From assembly GCF_029626035.1 (NCBI RefSeq), contig NZ_JARUBE010000003.1, positions 6,634,001-6,698,000 on the forward strand: a stretch of DNA of 64,000 nucleotides, written 5' to 3'. Shown here piece by piece: positions 18,962 through 28,041 of this stretch. Made by a program: the position numbers and the translations under genes. A model generated the notes under the pieces. It ran no database searches. It had not been told where the DNA came from and worked only from the letters and a program-made list of their open reading frames with translations. This DNA is from Micromonospora sp. WMMD980. Its GTDB lineage: Bacteria > Actinomycetota > Actinomycetes > Mycobacteriales > Micromonosporaceae. How positions within the stretch are numbered: the stretch's first letter is position 1; each line of letters opens with the position of its first letter.

Positions 18962-19534
18962 TCAGCGCTTACCGCCCGGCACCCATAGCACATCTCCACC
19001 GGGATTGGCCGTTCTTGACAGGATGAAGAGCAGGTCGGAGAGCCGGTTGAGATACTTCGCCGGGAGGGTGCTGGTCCGATCGGGGTCGTGGGTGACCAGC
19101 GCCCATGCCGCACGCTCGGCGCGCCGGGCGGTCGTCCGTGCCACGTGCAGCAGTGCCGCGCCCGCGGTGCCGCCGGGGAGGATGAAGGAGTCGAGCTTGC
19201 TCAGGCGCGCGTTGAACTCGTCGCACCAGCCTTCCAGGCGCTCGACGTACTCCTCGGTGACCCGCAGCGGCGGATACTTCGGGTCCGGCTCCACCGGCGT
19301 CGCCAGGTCCGCGCCGACGTCGAACATGTCGTTCTGCACGGATTCCAGCACGGTCCGCAGCTCGTCGGGGAGCTGCCCGAGGGCGAGCGCCACGCCGATC
19401 GAGGCGTTGCACTCGTCCACGTCCGCGTACGCGGCGATCCGCGGATCGGTCTTCGGCACCTGCTCGTTGTTGCTCAGCCTGGTCATGCCGGCGTCGCCGG
19501 CCTTGGTGTAGATGCGCGTGAGGTGGACGGCCAT
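18962..19534 (-). CDS. Cob(I)alamin adenosyltransferase, PduO type
   Basis: Transfers adenosyl from ATP to cob(I)alamin to make adenosylcobalamin, the cofactor of the acyl-CoA mutases at 28.0 and 51.3 kb. The 190-residue product has the N-terminal ATP-binding motif [15 protein letters not shown] (usual form TKTGDDGTT), the [10 protein letters not shown] helix, [25 protein letters not shown] with the conserved arginines, and the C-terminal [19 protein letters not shown] on the minus strand (19542-19547) lies 7 nt before ATG 19534, so a leaderless message is likely. The start codon overlaps the proposed murA start on the other strand. Confidence 0.92.
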   Translation of the reverse strand: MAVHLTRIYTKAGDAGMTRLSNNEQVPKTDPRIAAYADVDECNASIGVALALGQLPDELRTVLESVQNDMFDVGADLATPVEPDPKYPPLRVTEEYVERLEGWCDEFNARLSKLDSFILPGGTAGAALLHVARTTARRAERAAWALVTHDPDRTSTLPAKYLNRLSDLLFILSRTANPGGDVLWVPGGKR

Positions 19535-20963
19535 GACGCACAGCCTACGGATACCGGACCTGACCATCCCGGTGCGGCCGGACCGGCCGACCGCGGTGGG
19601 GCCGGGTGACGCCGGCGACCCGGCGCTCAGCGACGTCGACGTCATCCGGGTGGGCGGGAACGCCCGGCTGGCCGGCACGGTGCACGTGGTGGGCGCGAAG
19701 AACTCGGCGTTGAAGCTGATGGCCGCCGCGCTGCTCGCGCCCGGCCGCAGCGTGATCACCAACGTGCCCCGGATCACCGACATCGCGATCATGGGCGAGG
19801 TGCTGCGGCGGCTCGGCTGCGGCGTCCGCTTCGGCCCGGACGACCCGGTCGATCCGATGGTTGCCGGCGGCGGCCGGGAACGGTCCCGCTCGGTCGTCAT
19901 CGACGTGCCGGAGCGGCCCGGCGCGGAGGCCGACTACGACCTGGTCCGTCGGCTGCGCGCGTCGATCTGCGTGCTCGGCCCGCTGCTGGCCCGGCGCGGC
20001 CACGTGCGGGTGGCCCACCCGGGCGGCGACGCGATTGGCTCGCGCGGCCTGGACATGCACATCGCCGGGCTGGCCCGGATGGGCGCGGAGATCTCCGGCG
20101 AGCACGGCTTCGTCATCGCCGAGGCACCCGACGGCCTGCACGGCGCGGACATCGTGCTGGATTTCCCGAGCGTCGGCGCGACCGAGAACCTGGTGATGGC
20201 GGCGGTGCTGGCCCGCGGCGGCACGACCATCGACAACGCGGCCCGGGAACCGGAGATCGTCGACATCTGCGCCATGCTGAGCCGGATGGGCGCGCGGATC
20301 TCCGGCGCCGGCACCTCGACCCTGCACATCGTCGGCGTGCCGGAGCTGCACCCGGTCCGGCACGCCACGGTGGGCGACCGGATCGTCGCCGGCACCTGGG
20401 CGTTCGCCGCGGCGATGACCCGGGGCGACGTGACAGTGACCGGCCTCGACCCGGCCTACCTGGAGGTCGCGCTGGACAAGCTGGTCTCGGCCGGCGGCCT
20501 GGTGGAGACCCGCGGCGACGCCTTCCGGGTACGGATGGACGACCGGCCGGCGGCCGTCGACGTGGTGACGCTGCCCTACCCGGGCTTCGCCACCGACCTG
20601 CTGCCGATGGCGATCGGGCTGGCCGCGGTCAGCGACGGCGGCTCCCTGATCACCGAGAACATCTTCGACGGCCGGTTCATGTTCGCCAACGAGATGATGC
20701 GGCTCGGCGCGGAGATCCGTACCGACGGTCACCACGCGCTGGTGTGCGGGCGGGAGCGGCTCTCCGGCGCCCCGGTGCGCGCCACCGACATCCGGGCCGG
20801 CGCGGGCCTGATCATCGCCGGGCTCTGCGCCGACGGCGTCACCGAGGTCTCGCACGTGCACCACGTCGACCGGGGCTACCCGGACTTCGTCGCGGACCTG
20901 CGGGCGCTCGGCGTCGAGGTGGAGCGGGGCACCGCGCCGGAGGAACCCGACCTGGCCATCTGA
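19533..20963 (+). CDS. murA: UDP-N-acetylglucosamine 1-carboxyvinyltransferase
   Basis: Catalyses the first committed step of peptidoglycan synthesis, adding enolpyruvate from PEP to UDP-GlcNAc. The product (476 residues from ATG 19533) has the EPT fold: [15 protein letters not shown] with the conserved Lys-Asn, the catalytic loop, and the C-terminal [13 protein letters not shown]. In the loop the residue that is Cys115 in E. coli is Asp (PGGDAIGSR, about residue 166). In M. tuberculosis and some other bacteria this change gives an active enzyme that fosfomycin does not alkylate. The 35 residues before IRVGGNA are poorly conserved, so a later GTG start is possible. Confidence 0.93.
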   Translation: MTHSLRIPDLTIPVRPDRPTAVGPGDAGDPALSDVDVIRVGGNARLAGTVHVVGAKNSALKLMAAALLAPGRSVITNVPRITDIAIMGEVLRRLGCGVRFGPDDPVDPMVAGGGRERSRSVVIDVPERPGAEADYDLVRRLRASICVLGPLLARRGHVRVAHPGGDAIGSRGLDMHIAGLARMGAEISGEHGFVIAEAPDGLHGADIVLDFPSVGATENLVMAAVLARGGTTIDNAAREPEIVDICAMLSRMGARISGAGTSTLHIVGVPELHPVRHATVGDRIVAGTWAFAAAMTRGDVTVTGLDPAYLEVALDKLVSAGGLVETRGDAFRVRMDDRPAAVDVVTLPYPGFATDLLPMAIGLAAVSDGGSLITENIFDGRFMFANEMMRLGAEIRTDGHHALVCGRERLSGAPVRATDIRAGAGLIIAGLCADGVTEVSHVHHVDRGYPDFVADLRALGVEVERGTAPEEPDLAI

Positions 20964-20967
20964 CGGT

Positions 20968-20990
20968 CCTTATCCCTCGTTAAGTAGGGT
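20968..20990 (+). promoter_or_regulatory. Promoter and weak type-B dyad site before the 3-hydroxybutyryl-CoA dehydrogenase gene
   Basis: CCTTATCCCTCGTTAAGT (20968-20985) matches 13-14 of 18 positions of the dyad CCTGAACGATCGTTAAGG seen before icmA and others. TAGGGT (20985-20990) is a possible -10 box. Confidence 0.4.
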
Positions 20991-21029
20991 TCTCCAGGAC
21001 AGTCGAGAACAGGGGCGAGGGAGAAGCAG

Positions 21030-21878
21030 ATGGCGGGTCGACTCGCGGTCGTCGGTGCCGGGCTGATGGGCTCGGGCATCGCCCAGGTGGCGGCGCAGGC
21101 GGGCTGGCAGGTGACGCTGCGCGACGTCGACGACGCGGCCACCGGGCGGGGCGTCGACGGCATCCGGAAGTCGCTGGCGAAGTTCGCCGAGAAGGGGAAG
21201 ATCGAGGAGTCCGACGTCGAGGCGACGCTGGCCCGGATCACCCCGACGACCGAGCTGGAGGCGGCGGCGGACGCGGACATCGTGGTCGAGGCGGTCTTCG
21301 AGAAGATCGAGATCAAGCACGAGGTGTTCCGCGCGCTGGACAAGATCTGCAAGGCGGACGCGGTGCTGGCCACCAACACCTCGGCCATCCCGGTCACCCA
21401 GATCGCCACCGCCACGCAGCGGCCGGAGTCGGTGGTCGGCACCCACTTCTTCTCGCCGGTGCCGATGATGAAGCTCTGCGAGCTGGTCCGGGGCTACAAG
21501 ACCAGCGACGCGACGATGGACACCGTCCGCGCGTTCGCCGAGGAGATCGGCAAGACCGTCGTGGTGGTCAACCGGGACATCGCCGGTTTCGTCACCACCC
21601 GGCTGATCTGCGCGCTGGCGATGGAGGCGGTCAAGCTGGTCGAGTCCGGCGTGATCTCCGCCGAGGACCTGGACACCGCCTGCAAGCTGGGCTTCGGGCA
21701 CGCCATGGGCCCGCTGGCCACTGTCGACCTGACCGGCGTGGACGTGCTGCTCAACGCCACCCGCAACATCTACACCGACACCGCCGACGAGAAGTTCTTC
21801 CCGCCGGAGCTGCTCCAGCGCATGGCCACCGCCGGCGACCTGGGCCGCAAGACCGGGCAGGGCTTCTACTCGTACTGA
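21030..21878 (+). CDS. 3-hydroxybutyryl-CoA dehydrogenase
   Basis: NAD(P)-dependent interconversion of acetoacetyl-CoA and 3-hydroxybutyryl-CoA. The 282-residue product has the dinucleotide motif GAGLMGSG (9-16), the catalytic His and Glu region in ESVVGTHFFSPVPMMKLCELV (H about 138), and the C-terminal dimer domain ending in GRKTGQGFYSY, the family hallmark. It fits the pathway from acetyl-CoA to crotonyl-CoA and then to Ccr, with thiolase at 47.7 kb. ATG 21030 follows AGGGAGAAGC. A terminator lies at its 3' end. Confidence 0.93.
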   Translation: MAGRLAVVGAGLMGSGIAQVAAQAGWQVTLRDVDDAATGRGVDGIRKSLAKFAEKGKIEESDVEATLARITPTTELEAAADADIVVEAVFEKIEIKHEVFRALDKICKADAVLATNTSAIPVTQIATATQRPESVVGTHFFSPVPMMKLCELVRGYKTSDATMDTVRAFAEEIGKTVVVVNRDIAGFVTTRLICALAMEAVKLVESGVISAEDLDTACKLGFGHAMGPLATVDLTGVDVLLNATRNIYTDTADEKFFPPELLQRMATAGDLGRKTGQGFYSY

Positions 21879-21890
21879 CCGTGCCGACCG

Positions 21891-21923
21891 CCCCGCCCTG
21901 GACGGCTCACGTCCGGGGCGGGG
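21891..21923. terminator. Bidirectional hairpin between convergent genes
   Basis: CCCCGCCCTGGACG (21891-21904) pairs with CGTCCGGGGCGGGG (21910-21923), 14 bp with one G-U pair. The loop contains the stop codon of the esterase gene on the minus strand. Confidence 0.7.
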
Positions 21924-22716
21924 TGAGCGCGGCGCCGAGCAGCGCGAACGCGTCCGGGATGACGGTGCCCCAGTAGCCGAAGTTGTGCCGCCCGTCGGCC
22001 CAGGCGGCGCGTACCGGGCGTTCCGGCAGCACCCGGGCCAGCGCACGCACGTCCTTCAGGAAGTTGTCCTGCCGGCCGCACCACAGTCCGACCGGGGTCC
22101 CGCGCAGCTCGTCCACGCCGGTGAAGACCGCGTCGCCGGGGGTCACCGCGGGGGAGAAGGCCGCGGCCATCCGCAGCCACGTCGGGTACGCCTCGGCGAG
22201 CAGCAGCGCGCCGAAGCCCCCCATCGACCAGCCCCACACGGCAAGCCGGCTGCTGTCGAAGCCGCGTCGGGCGCACCAGGCGGGCACCTCCTCGCGCACC
22301 ATCCGTTGCGGGTCGTCGTCACCGGACCGGCGCCAGGAGAGCCGGCCACCGGTCGCGCCGGCGAGCGCGAACGGCGGGGCGCCGCGGCGTACCGCGTCGG
22401 TGAGGAAGCGGGCGAAGCCGAACCGGCCGAAGTCGCGCGGGGTGGCCGAGGCGCCGTGCAGGACCAGGCAGACCGGTAGGCCGCGACCGTCGCCGTAGCC
22501 GTCGGGAACGGCGGTCCAGAAGTCCACCTCCCGGCCCCGGGCGCCGGAGGCGATGCGGGTCAGCCGCTCGTCCCCGGCCGGCGCGTCCGGCAGGGCCGGG
22601 GCCGGCCCGGGGCGAGGCGCGGACAGTTGCCGAGCGGCCAGACCGCCGACCAACCCGGCGCCGACGATCGCGCCCCCGGCGGTCAGCAGGGTGCGCCGGC
22701 TCAACGTGCGTGCCAT
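21907..22716 (-). CDS. Secreted alpha/beta-hydrolase (esterase, antigen 85-like fold)
   Basis: The 269-residue product begins with a probable Tat signal (LSRRTLLTAGGAIVGAGLVGG, twin Arg at 7-8). The mature part has LVLHGASATPRDF as oxyanion region, the nucleophile elbow GWSMGG, and a late His in DGRHNFGYW. This arrangement is that of esterase D/antigen-85-type hydrolases. Substrate unknown; the export signal places it outside the cell. Its stop lies in a terminator loop and its start is followed upstream by a palindromic element. Confidence 0.83.
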   Translation of the reverse strand: MARTLSRRTLLTAGGAIVGAGLVGGLAARQLSAPRPGPAPALPDAPAGDERLTRIASGARGREVDFWTAVPDGYGDGRGLPVCLVLHGASATPRDFGRFGFARFLTDAVRRGAPPFALAGATGGRLSWRRSGDDDPQRMVREEVPAWCARRGFDSSRLAVWGWSMGGFGALLLAEAYPTWLRMAAAFSPAVTPGDAVFTGVDELRGTPVGLWCGRQDNFLKDVRALARVLPERPVRAAWADGRHNFGYWGTVIPDAFALLGAALTPPRT

Positions 22717-22740
22717 GCCGGCGAGTGTGCCACCTGAGTG

Positions 22741-22798
22741 TGAGAAGGGGCCCCTTCTATCCGCCAGGCGTTAACAGGGGGCCCCTCCTTACACCTCA
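22741..22798. repeat. GGGGCCCC palindromic element, copy 2
   Basis: The minus strand reads TGA then GGTGTAAGGAGGGGCCCC, identical to copy 1; the TGA is the stop of the ABC permease at 22796. The other arm is AAGGGGCCCCTTCT. It lies between two genes on the minus strand. Confidence 0.8.
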
Positions 22799-23644
22799 GC
22801 CGTCGCGGCGGGTGGTCCAGCGGAAGGTGGTCAGGCAGAGGATCAGGCCGATCACGCACCACAGGCCGAGCACCAGCGCCACCTTGCCCAGCTCGAACGA
22901 GCCGCCCGGCTCCTGGGCGCCGAAGCTGTCCGGCAGGAAGACCGAGCGCAGCCCCTGGCACATCCACTTGAGCGGGAAGAGCGCGGCGACCTGCTGCATC
23001 CAGGTGGGCAGGCTGGTGAAGACGAAGAACACGCCGGAGATGAACTGGAGCACCAGCGCGACCGGGGTGACCACGGCCGAGCCGCTGCGGGCGGTGCGGG
23101 CCAGCGACGAGATGGCGATGCCGCAGAGCGTGCACGCGGTGACGCCGAGAACCGCGACCCAGCCGAACGTCAGCCACGTGGCGGCGGTCTGCGGCAGGTC
23201 CAGGTCGAACAGCGCGACCGAGACGGCGAGCAGGAGCGCGGTCTCGGCGATTCCGATGACCACCACCATGATCACCTTGCCGGCGAACCAGACCCACTTC
23301 GGCATCGGCGTGCCCCGGTAGCGCTTGAGCACGCCCCGGTCCCGCTCGATCGGGATCCAGATGCCGAGGTTCTGGAAGCTCACCGTCATCAGGCCGGTGG
23401 CGATCATGCCGGTGATGAAGTATTGCGTGTAGCTGACGCCGGGGGCGATCTCGTCGCTGAAGATCGCCGCGAAGATCAGGATCATGATGATCGGGAAGCC
23501 CATCGTGAACACGACGGACTCCCGGCTGCGCAGGAACTGGGTGATCTCCAGCCGGCCCTGGCGCAGGGCCAGCGCGCCCGGGCCGAGCCGCCGGGCCGGC
23601 GCGGCGGCGGCGATCGGGGCCGCCGGCTTCGTCGTGGTGCTCAT
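22796..23644 (-). CDS. ABC-2 type exporter permease
   Basis: The 282-residue membrane protein has six hydrophobic segments, an N-terminal cytoplasmic Ala/Pro-rich tail, and the ABC-2 signature region ending in LPTWMQQVAALFPLKWMCQGLRSVFLPD. It pairs with the ATPase encoded immediately upstream (ATGA overlap at 23641-23644) to form a DrrAB-type drug or lipid exporter. The substrate is not known. Its stop codon is the TGA at the edge of the palindromic element. Confidence 0.88.
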   Translation of the reverse strand: MSTTTKPAAPIAAAAPARRLGPGALALRQGRLEITQFLRSRESVVFTMGFPIIMILIFAAIFSDEIAPGVSYTQYFITGMIATGLMTVSFQNLGIWIPIERDRGVLKRYRGTPMPKWVWFAGKVIMVVVIGIAETALLLAVSVALFDLDLPQTAATWLTFGWVAVLGVTACTLCGIAISSLARTARSGSAVVTPVALVLQFISGVFFVFTSLPTWMQQVAALFPLKWMCQGLRSVFLPDSFGAQEPGGSFELGKVALVLGLWCVIGLILCLTTFRWTTRRDG

Positions 23645-24489
23645 GGGTGTCCGATCATTCGCAGGTAGACGTCTTCCAGGGTCGGCCGGCTCACCGCGAG
23701 GCCGGGAACCTCGCCGCCGAAGCGCGCGGCCAGCTCGGCCACCAGCGCCGTCGGCGTCGCGGTCTCCGCCGACTCCGCCAGCCCGTCCGGGGTACGCCAG
23801 GAGACGGTCGCCAGCGCCTCCTGCCGGTTGCCGAGCCGGTTCGGCGGCGCCACCTCCACCACCCGGCCGGCCGCGATCACGCCGACCCGGTCGGCGAGCG
23901 CCTCGGCCTCGTCGAGGTAGTGGGTGGTGAGCACGATCGTGGTGCCGGCGGCGGAGAGGTCCCGGATCAGCTCCCAGAACTCGCGCCGGGCCTCCGGGTC
24001 GAAGCCGGTGGTCGGCTCGTCGAGGAAGAGCAGTTCGGGGCGGCCGATGATGCCCAGCGCCACGTCCAGGCGGCGCTTCTGCCCGCCGGAGAGCGTGTGC
24101 GTACGGGCCTTGGCCTTGGCGCCCAGCCCGACCCGCTCGACGACCTTGGCCGGGTCGTCGGCGTCCGGATAGAAGCCGGAGAAGTGCCGGACCACCTCGC
24201 CGACGGTCAGCTCGTCGAACTCGCCGGTGCCCTGGAGCACGATGCCGACCCTTGAGCGCCAGTCGGCGTCCGGCTTGGCCGGGTCGACGCTCAGCACCCG
24301 GACCTCGCCGGCGTCGCGGTGGCGGTAGCCCTCCAGGATCTCCACGGTGGTGGTCTTGCCCGCGCCGTTCGGGCCGAGCAGGGCGAACACCTCGCCCCGG
24401 TGGACGTCCAGGTCCACCCCGGCCACCGCGACGTTGTCGCCGTACGTCTTACGCAGTCCCCGAACGGAGATCGCGAGCTGCTGGTCCAT
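23641..24489 (-). CDS. ABC transporter ATP-binding protein (DrrA-type)
   Basis: The 282-residue ATPase has the P-loop GPNGAGKTT (about 39-47), Q-loop, the signature LSGGQKRRLDVA, Walker B LLFLDEPTTGFD and the switch H in VLTTHYLD. The roughly 70-residue C-terminal extension is typical of DrrA-like exporter ATPases. It is the first gene of the pair with the permease. It is divergent from the PadR regulator at 24576; their shared 86-nt gap holds an AT-richer promoter region with a dyad, so the regulator may control both sides. Confidence 0.9.
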   Translation of the reverse strand: MDQQLAISVRGLRKTYGDNVAVAGVDLDVHRGEVFALLGPNGAGKTTTVEILEGYRHRDAGEVRVLSVDPAKPDADWRSRVGIVLQGTGEFDELTVGEVVRHFSGFYPDADDPAKVVERVGLGAKAKARTHTLSGGQKRRLDVALGIIGRPELLFLDEPTTGFDPEARREFWELIRDLSAAGTTIVLTTHYLDEAEALADRVGVIAAGRVVEVAPPNRLGNRQEALATVSWRTPDGLAESAETATPTALVAELAARFGGEVPGLAVSRPTLEDVYLRMIGHP

Positions 24490-24552
24490 GCCTCAAGTGT
24501 GCGTCCTGCCGTTACCCGCTGCGATCCCGGGGTTATCTATATACGTGAGGTA

Positions 24553-24569
24553 TACACCCGGTGTAGTCT
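24553..24569 (+). promoter_or_regulatory. Leaderless padR promoter with overlapping dyad operator
   Basis: TACACC-C-GGTGTA (24553-24565) is a perfect 13-bp dyad. TAGTCT (24564-24569), the probable -10 box, overlaps its right arm and lies 6 nt before the ATG. This suggests autorepression by PadR. Confidence 0.55.
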
Positions 24570-24575
24570 GCCTGC

Positions 24576-25100
24576 ATGACGGTTCCCCTGACCCTGCTCG
24601 GCCTGCTCGAACGCGAACCGAGCCACGGCTACGACCTGAAGCGTGACTACGACACCTTCTTCGGGCGCGGCAAGCCGCTGCCCTACGGGCAGGTCTACTC
24701 GACGCTCAGCCGGCTGGCCCGCGACGGCAAGGTGGTGGTCAGCGACGTCGAGCCCGGCGCCGGCCCCGACCGCAAGCGCTACGTCATCACCGACCGGGGC
24801 GCCACCGAGGTGGAGCACTGGCTGACCGAGCCGGTCGAGCCGGAACCACACCTGCAGACCGTGCTGTTCGCCAAGGTCGTGCTCGCCCTGATGCTGGGCC
24901 GCCCGGCCGAGGACTACCTGGACACCCAGCGCGCCGCCCACCTGCGCCGGATGCGGGAGCTGACCGAGGTCAAGCGGTCCGGCGGGCTGGTCGACGTGAT
25001 GCTCGCCGACCACGGCCTCTACCACCTGGAGGCCGACCTGCGCTGGATCGAGATGGCCGGCGCCCGACTGGACGCGCTACGGAAGGCGGTACGGCGATGA
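24576..25100 (+). CDS. PadR family transcriptional regulator
   Basis: The 174-residue protein has the PadR winged helix (LTLLGLLEREPSHGYDLKRDYD then LPYGQVYSTLSRLARDGKV, residues 5-52, and RKRYVITDRGATEVEHWL) and a longer helical C-terminal part of the Vir_act_alpha_C type for dimerisation. PadR proteins usually repress adjacent transporter genes until a ligand binds. Here the gene overlaps the ATPase gene downstream by 4 nt, and a dyad overlaps its own -10 box. It most likely controls its own transporter operon and perhaps the divergent exporter. Confidence 0.92.
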   Translation: MTVPLTLLGLLEREPSHGYDLKRDYDTFFGRGKPLPYGQVYSTLSRLARDGKVVVSDVEPGAGPDRKRYVITDRGATEVEHWLTEPVEPEPHLQTVLFAKVVLALMLGRPAEDYLDTQRAAHLRRMRELTEVKRSGGLVDVMLADHGLYHLEADLRWIEMAGARLDALRKAVRR

Positions 25101-25777
25101 CCGTGACGATCGAGGCCCGGGACGTGACGTTCTCGTTCGGTGACACCCCGGCCCTGCGCGGCGCGAGCCTCACCGTCGGGGCCGGTGAGATCGTCGCCGT
25201 GATGGGCCCCAGCGGCTCCGGCAAGTCGACGCTGCTGCACTGCCTGGCCGGCATCCTGGTGCCCGACTCCGGCGAGGTCCGCTTCGGCGACGTGCGCCTC
25301 GACGCGCTCGGCGAGGCGGAGCGCAGCGCGCTGCGCCGCGACCGCTTCGGGTTCGTCTTCCAGTTCGGCCAGCTCGTCCCGGAACTCACCGCGGCGGAGA
25401 ACGTCGCGCTGCCGCTGCTGCTCGGCGGCGTCCGGCGCGCCCCGGCGCTGCGGTCCGCCCGCGCCTGGTTCGAGCGGCTCGGGCTGGGCGGCCTGGAGCA
25501 CCGCCGCTCCGGGGAACTCTCCGGCGGGCAGGCCCAGCGGGTGGCGCTGGCCCGGGGCCTGGTCGCCCGGCCGCAGGTGCTCTTCGCCGACGAGCCGACC
25601 GGCGCGCTCGACTCGCTCACCGGCGAGGAGGTGATGGACCTGCTCGTCGACACCGCCCGGGAGCAGGGCACCACCGTCGTCCTGGTCACCCACGAACCGC
25701 GCGTCGCCGCGTACGCCGACCGGGAGGTCGTGGTGCGCGACGGCCGGGTCAACGCGCCGGCCGGGGTCGCCTCGTGA
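25097..25777 (+). CDS. ABC transporter ATP-binding protein (LolD/MacB type)
   Basis: The 226-residue ATPase has the P-loop GPSGSGKST (about 37-45), FVFQFGQLVPELTAAENVALPL, signature LSGGQAQRVALA, Walker B VLFADEPTGALD and the H-loop LVTHEP. The LVPELTAAENV segment places it in the MacB/LolD branch that works with FtsX-type permeases as a mechanotransmission system rather than a classical pore. It overlaps both neighbours by 4 nt in the padR-ATPase-permease operon. Confidence 0.93.
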   Translation: MTVTIEARDVTFSFGDTPALRGASLTVGAGEIVAVMGPSGSGKSTLLHCLAGILVPDSGEVRFGDVRLDALGEAERSALRRDRFGFVFQFGQLVPELTAAENVALPLLLGGVRRAPALRSARAWFERLGLGGLEHRRSGELSGGQAQRVALARGLVARPQVLFADEPTGALDSLTGEEVMDLLVDTAREQGTTVVLVTHEPRVAAYADREVVVRDGRVNAPAGVAS

Positions 25778-27929
25778 TCGCGCTCGCGCTCCGCCTGGCC
25801 GTCGCGGGCGGCCGGGAGGCGCTGGTCCGGCTGGCCGCCGTCGCCGCGGCCGTCGCGATCGGCACCGGGCTGCTGCTCACCACCGTGGCCGGCGTGCACG
25901 CCACGAACGCCCAGCTCGGCCGGTACGCCGCGATGTATCCGCAGGAGACGCCGGGCGGCGCGGCCGACCCGCTGCTCTGGTCGACCCGGTTCGACTACTT
26001 CCACGGCGCGCAGATCCAGCGCGTGGACGTCGCCGCCACCGGGCCGTCCGCGCCCACCCCGGTCGGCGTGCCCCGGGTGCCCGGCCCCGGCGAGTGGTAC
26101 GCCTCCCCGGCGCTGCGGAAGCTGCTCGCCACCACCCCGGCCGACCAGCTCGGCGACCGCTATCCCGGCCGCGACCTCGGCGCCGTCGGCCCGGCCGGGC
26201 TCACCTCGCCGGAGAGCCTCCTCATCCTGGTCGGCGGGACGCCGGAGCAGGTGGGCGCGCTGGACCGGGTCCGGAAGGTCACCCGGGTGGCCGGCAACGA
26301 GGCGCCGCTGCCGGAGACCGCGATCGACCTGATCCTCGGCGTGGTGGTCGGCGGGCTGCTCTTTCCCGTGCTCATCTTCATCGGCACCGCGACCCGACTC
26401 GGCGCCGCCCGGCGGGAGCAACGCTTCGCCTCGATGCGCCTGGTCGGGGCCACCCCACGGCAGATCTCGGTGGTCGCGGCCGTGGAGGCCGCGCTCGCGG
26501 CGACGGTCGGGGCCGCGGTCGGCTTCGCGCTGTTCCTCGCGTTCCGCGGGCAGTTGGCCGAGATCCCGTTCACCGGCATGCCGTACTTCCCCGGCGACCT
26601 CGCGCTCGGGGTGCCGGACGTGTTGGTGGTGGCGCTCGGGGTGCCGGCGGGCGCGGCGGTCGCGGCCCGGGTCGCGTTGCGCCGGGTGCGGATCTCCCCG
26701 CTCGGCGTCACCCGGCGGGTGACGCCGCGCCCGCCGCGGGCGTACCGGTTGATCCCGCTCGTGCTCGGTCTCGCCGGGCTGGGCCTCGGCCTGCTCTACC
26801 GGCCCGTCACCGGCGACGGCCAGACCGCGCTCTTCCTGTCCGCCCTGCTGCTGGTGATGACCGGGCTGGTCACCGGCGGACCCTGGCTGACCATGGTCGG
26901 CGCGCGGGCGATGGCCGCCCGCGCCGGGCGGCCGGCCACGCTGATCGCCGCCCGCCGGCTCGCCGACACCCCCCGGCCGCCGGCTTCCGGGCGGTCAGCG
27001 GCGTGATGCTCGCGTTGTTCGTCACCACCGTGGCGGTCGGCATCATGGGCACGATCGCCGCCGAGCGCGGTCCCGCCCCCCGGGGCTCGCTGGAAGCCGG
27101 CCGGCTGTCCTTCTGGCTGGGGGAGGACGCGCAGGTGCCCGCCACGCTGCCGGCCGACCTGGCCGCGGTCCCCGGCGTGCGCAACCTCGTGGTCATCCGG
27201 GAGAACCCGGTGCAGGGCGCGGGTCACGACTACGGCGTGATCGCCTGCGTCGACATCCCGGCCGCATACGGGCGGTGCGCCGACGGGGCGGCCGTCGCCG
27301 AGGTGTCGGAGGGCCTGATCCCGTGGCGGGGGTCCGCCTCGGCGGACCGGGTCTGGCCCGCCTCCGAGGTCGACCCGGCGGCGCTCCCGCGGCTGCCGGC
27401 GGGTTCGCTGGCGGTCGACGCGGACGGCCCGGCCGCGATCGAGCGGGCCCGGACGATCATGGAAACCGCGTTCCCCGCCCACGCGGTGGCACCGACCGTG
27501 CCGGGCGACTTCGAGTCCGACTTCGCGAACACCATGCGCGGCTGGCAGCGGCTGGCCGACGTGGTGGTGGTGTTCAGCCTCGCGCTCGCCGGGTGCAGCC
27601 TGGCGGTGGCCGTGGCGGCCGGCCTCAGCGAGCGGAAGCGGCCGTTCAGCCTGCTGCGGCTCAGCGGCGCGCCGGTGCGGCTGCTGCGCCGGGTGGTGGC
27701 GCTGGAGAGCGCCGTGCCGATGCTGACCGTCGCCGCGGTCGCGGTCGGGATGGGCCTGGTGGCCGCGCACCTGTTCCTGCGCGCGCAGATGCACTACGAC
27801 CTGCGGCTGCCCGGGGTCGGGTTCGCCGCCGTGGTGGCCGTCGGGCTGCTCGGCTGTCTCGCCGTCATCGCCGCCACGCTGCCGCTGCTGGAACGCGTCA
27901 CCGGCCCGCAGACCGCCCGCAGCGAGTGA
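25774..27929 (+). pseudogene. FtsX-like ABC permease, frameshifted
   Basis: The GTG at 25774 opens a frame that stops at 27006, but the same protein continues in the next frame to TGA 27927. One missing base near the CCCCCCGGCCGCC run at 26969-26982 restores a 718-residue permease. The whole would have an N-terminal helix, an extracellular domain, an FtsX core of three helices (about 185-330), a middle pair of helices, a second extracellular domain and a second FtsX core near the C-terminus. This is the standard partner of the ATPase upstream. Either a true disruption that leaves the transporter inactive or a homopolymer sequence error; the coding quality on both sides favours error or a very recent event. 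Confidence 0.82.
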
Positions 27930-28013
27930 CCCGCCAGGTGGGCCGGCCACACCCGAAGCCCCGGCCGGCCCACCGGCACAGCCATCCAACTGTGTGGTTT
28001 TGCACAGCCTCTT

Positions 28014-28035
28014 TTACTGAACGGTAACTTAGACT
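28014..28035 (+). promoter_or_regulatory. Leaderless ecm promoter with type-A operator
   Basis: TTACTGAACGGTAA (28014-28027) precedes TAGACT (28030-28035), which lies 6 nt before the ATG at 28042. Seventeen of 19 bases of the longer site TTACTGAACGGTAACTTAG are equal to the site upstream of ccr. Confidence 0.6.
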
Positions 28036-28041
28036 CCGGCC

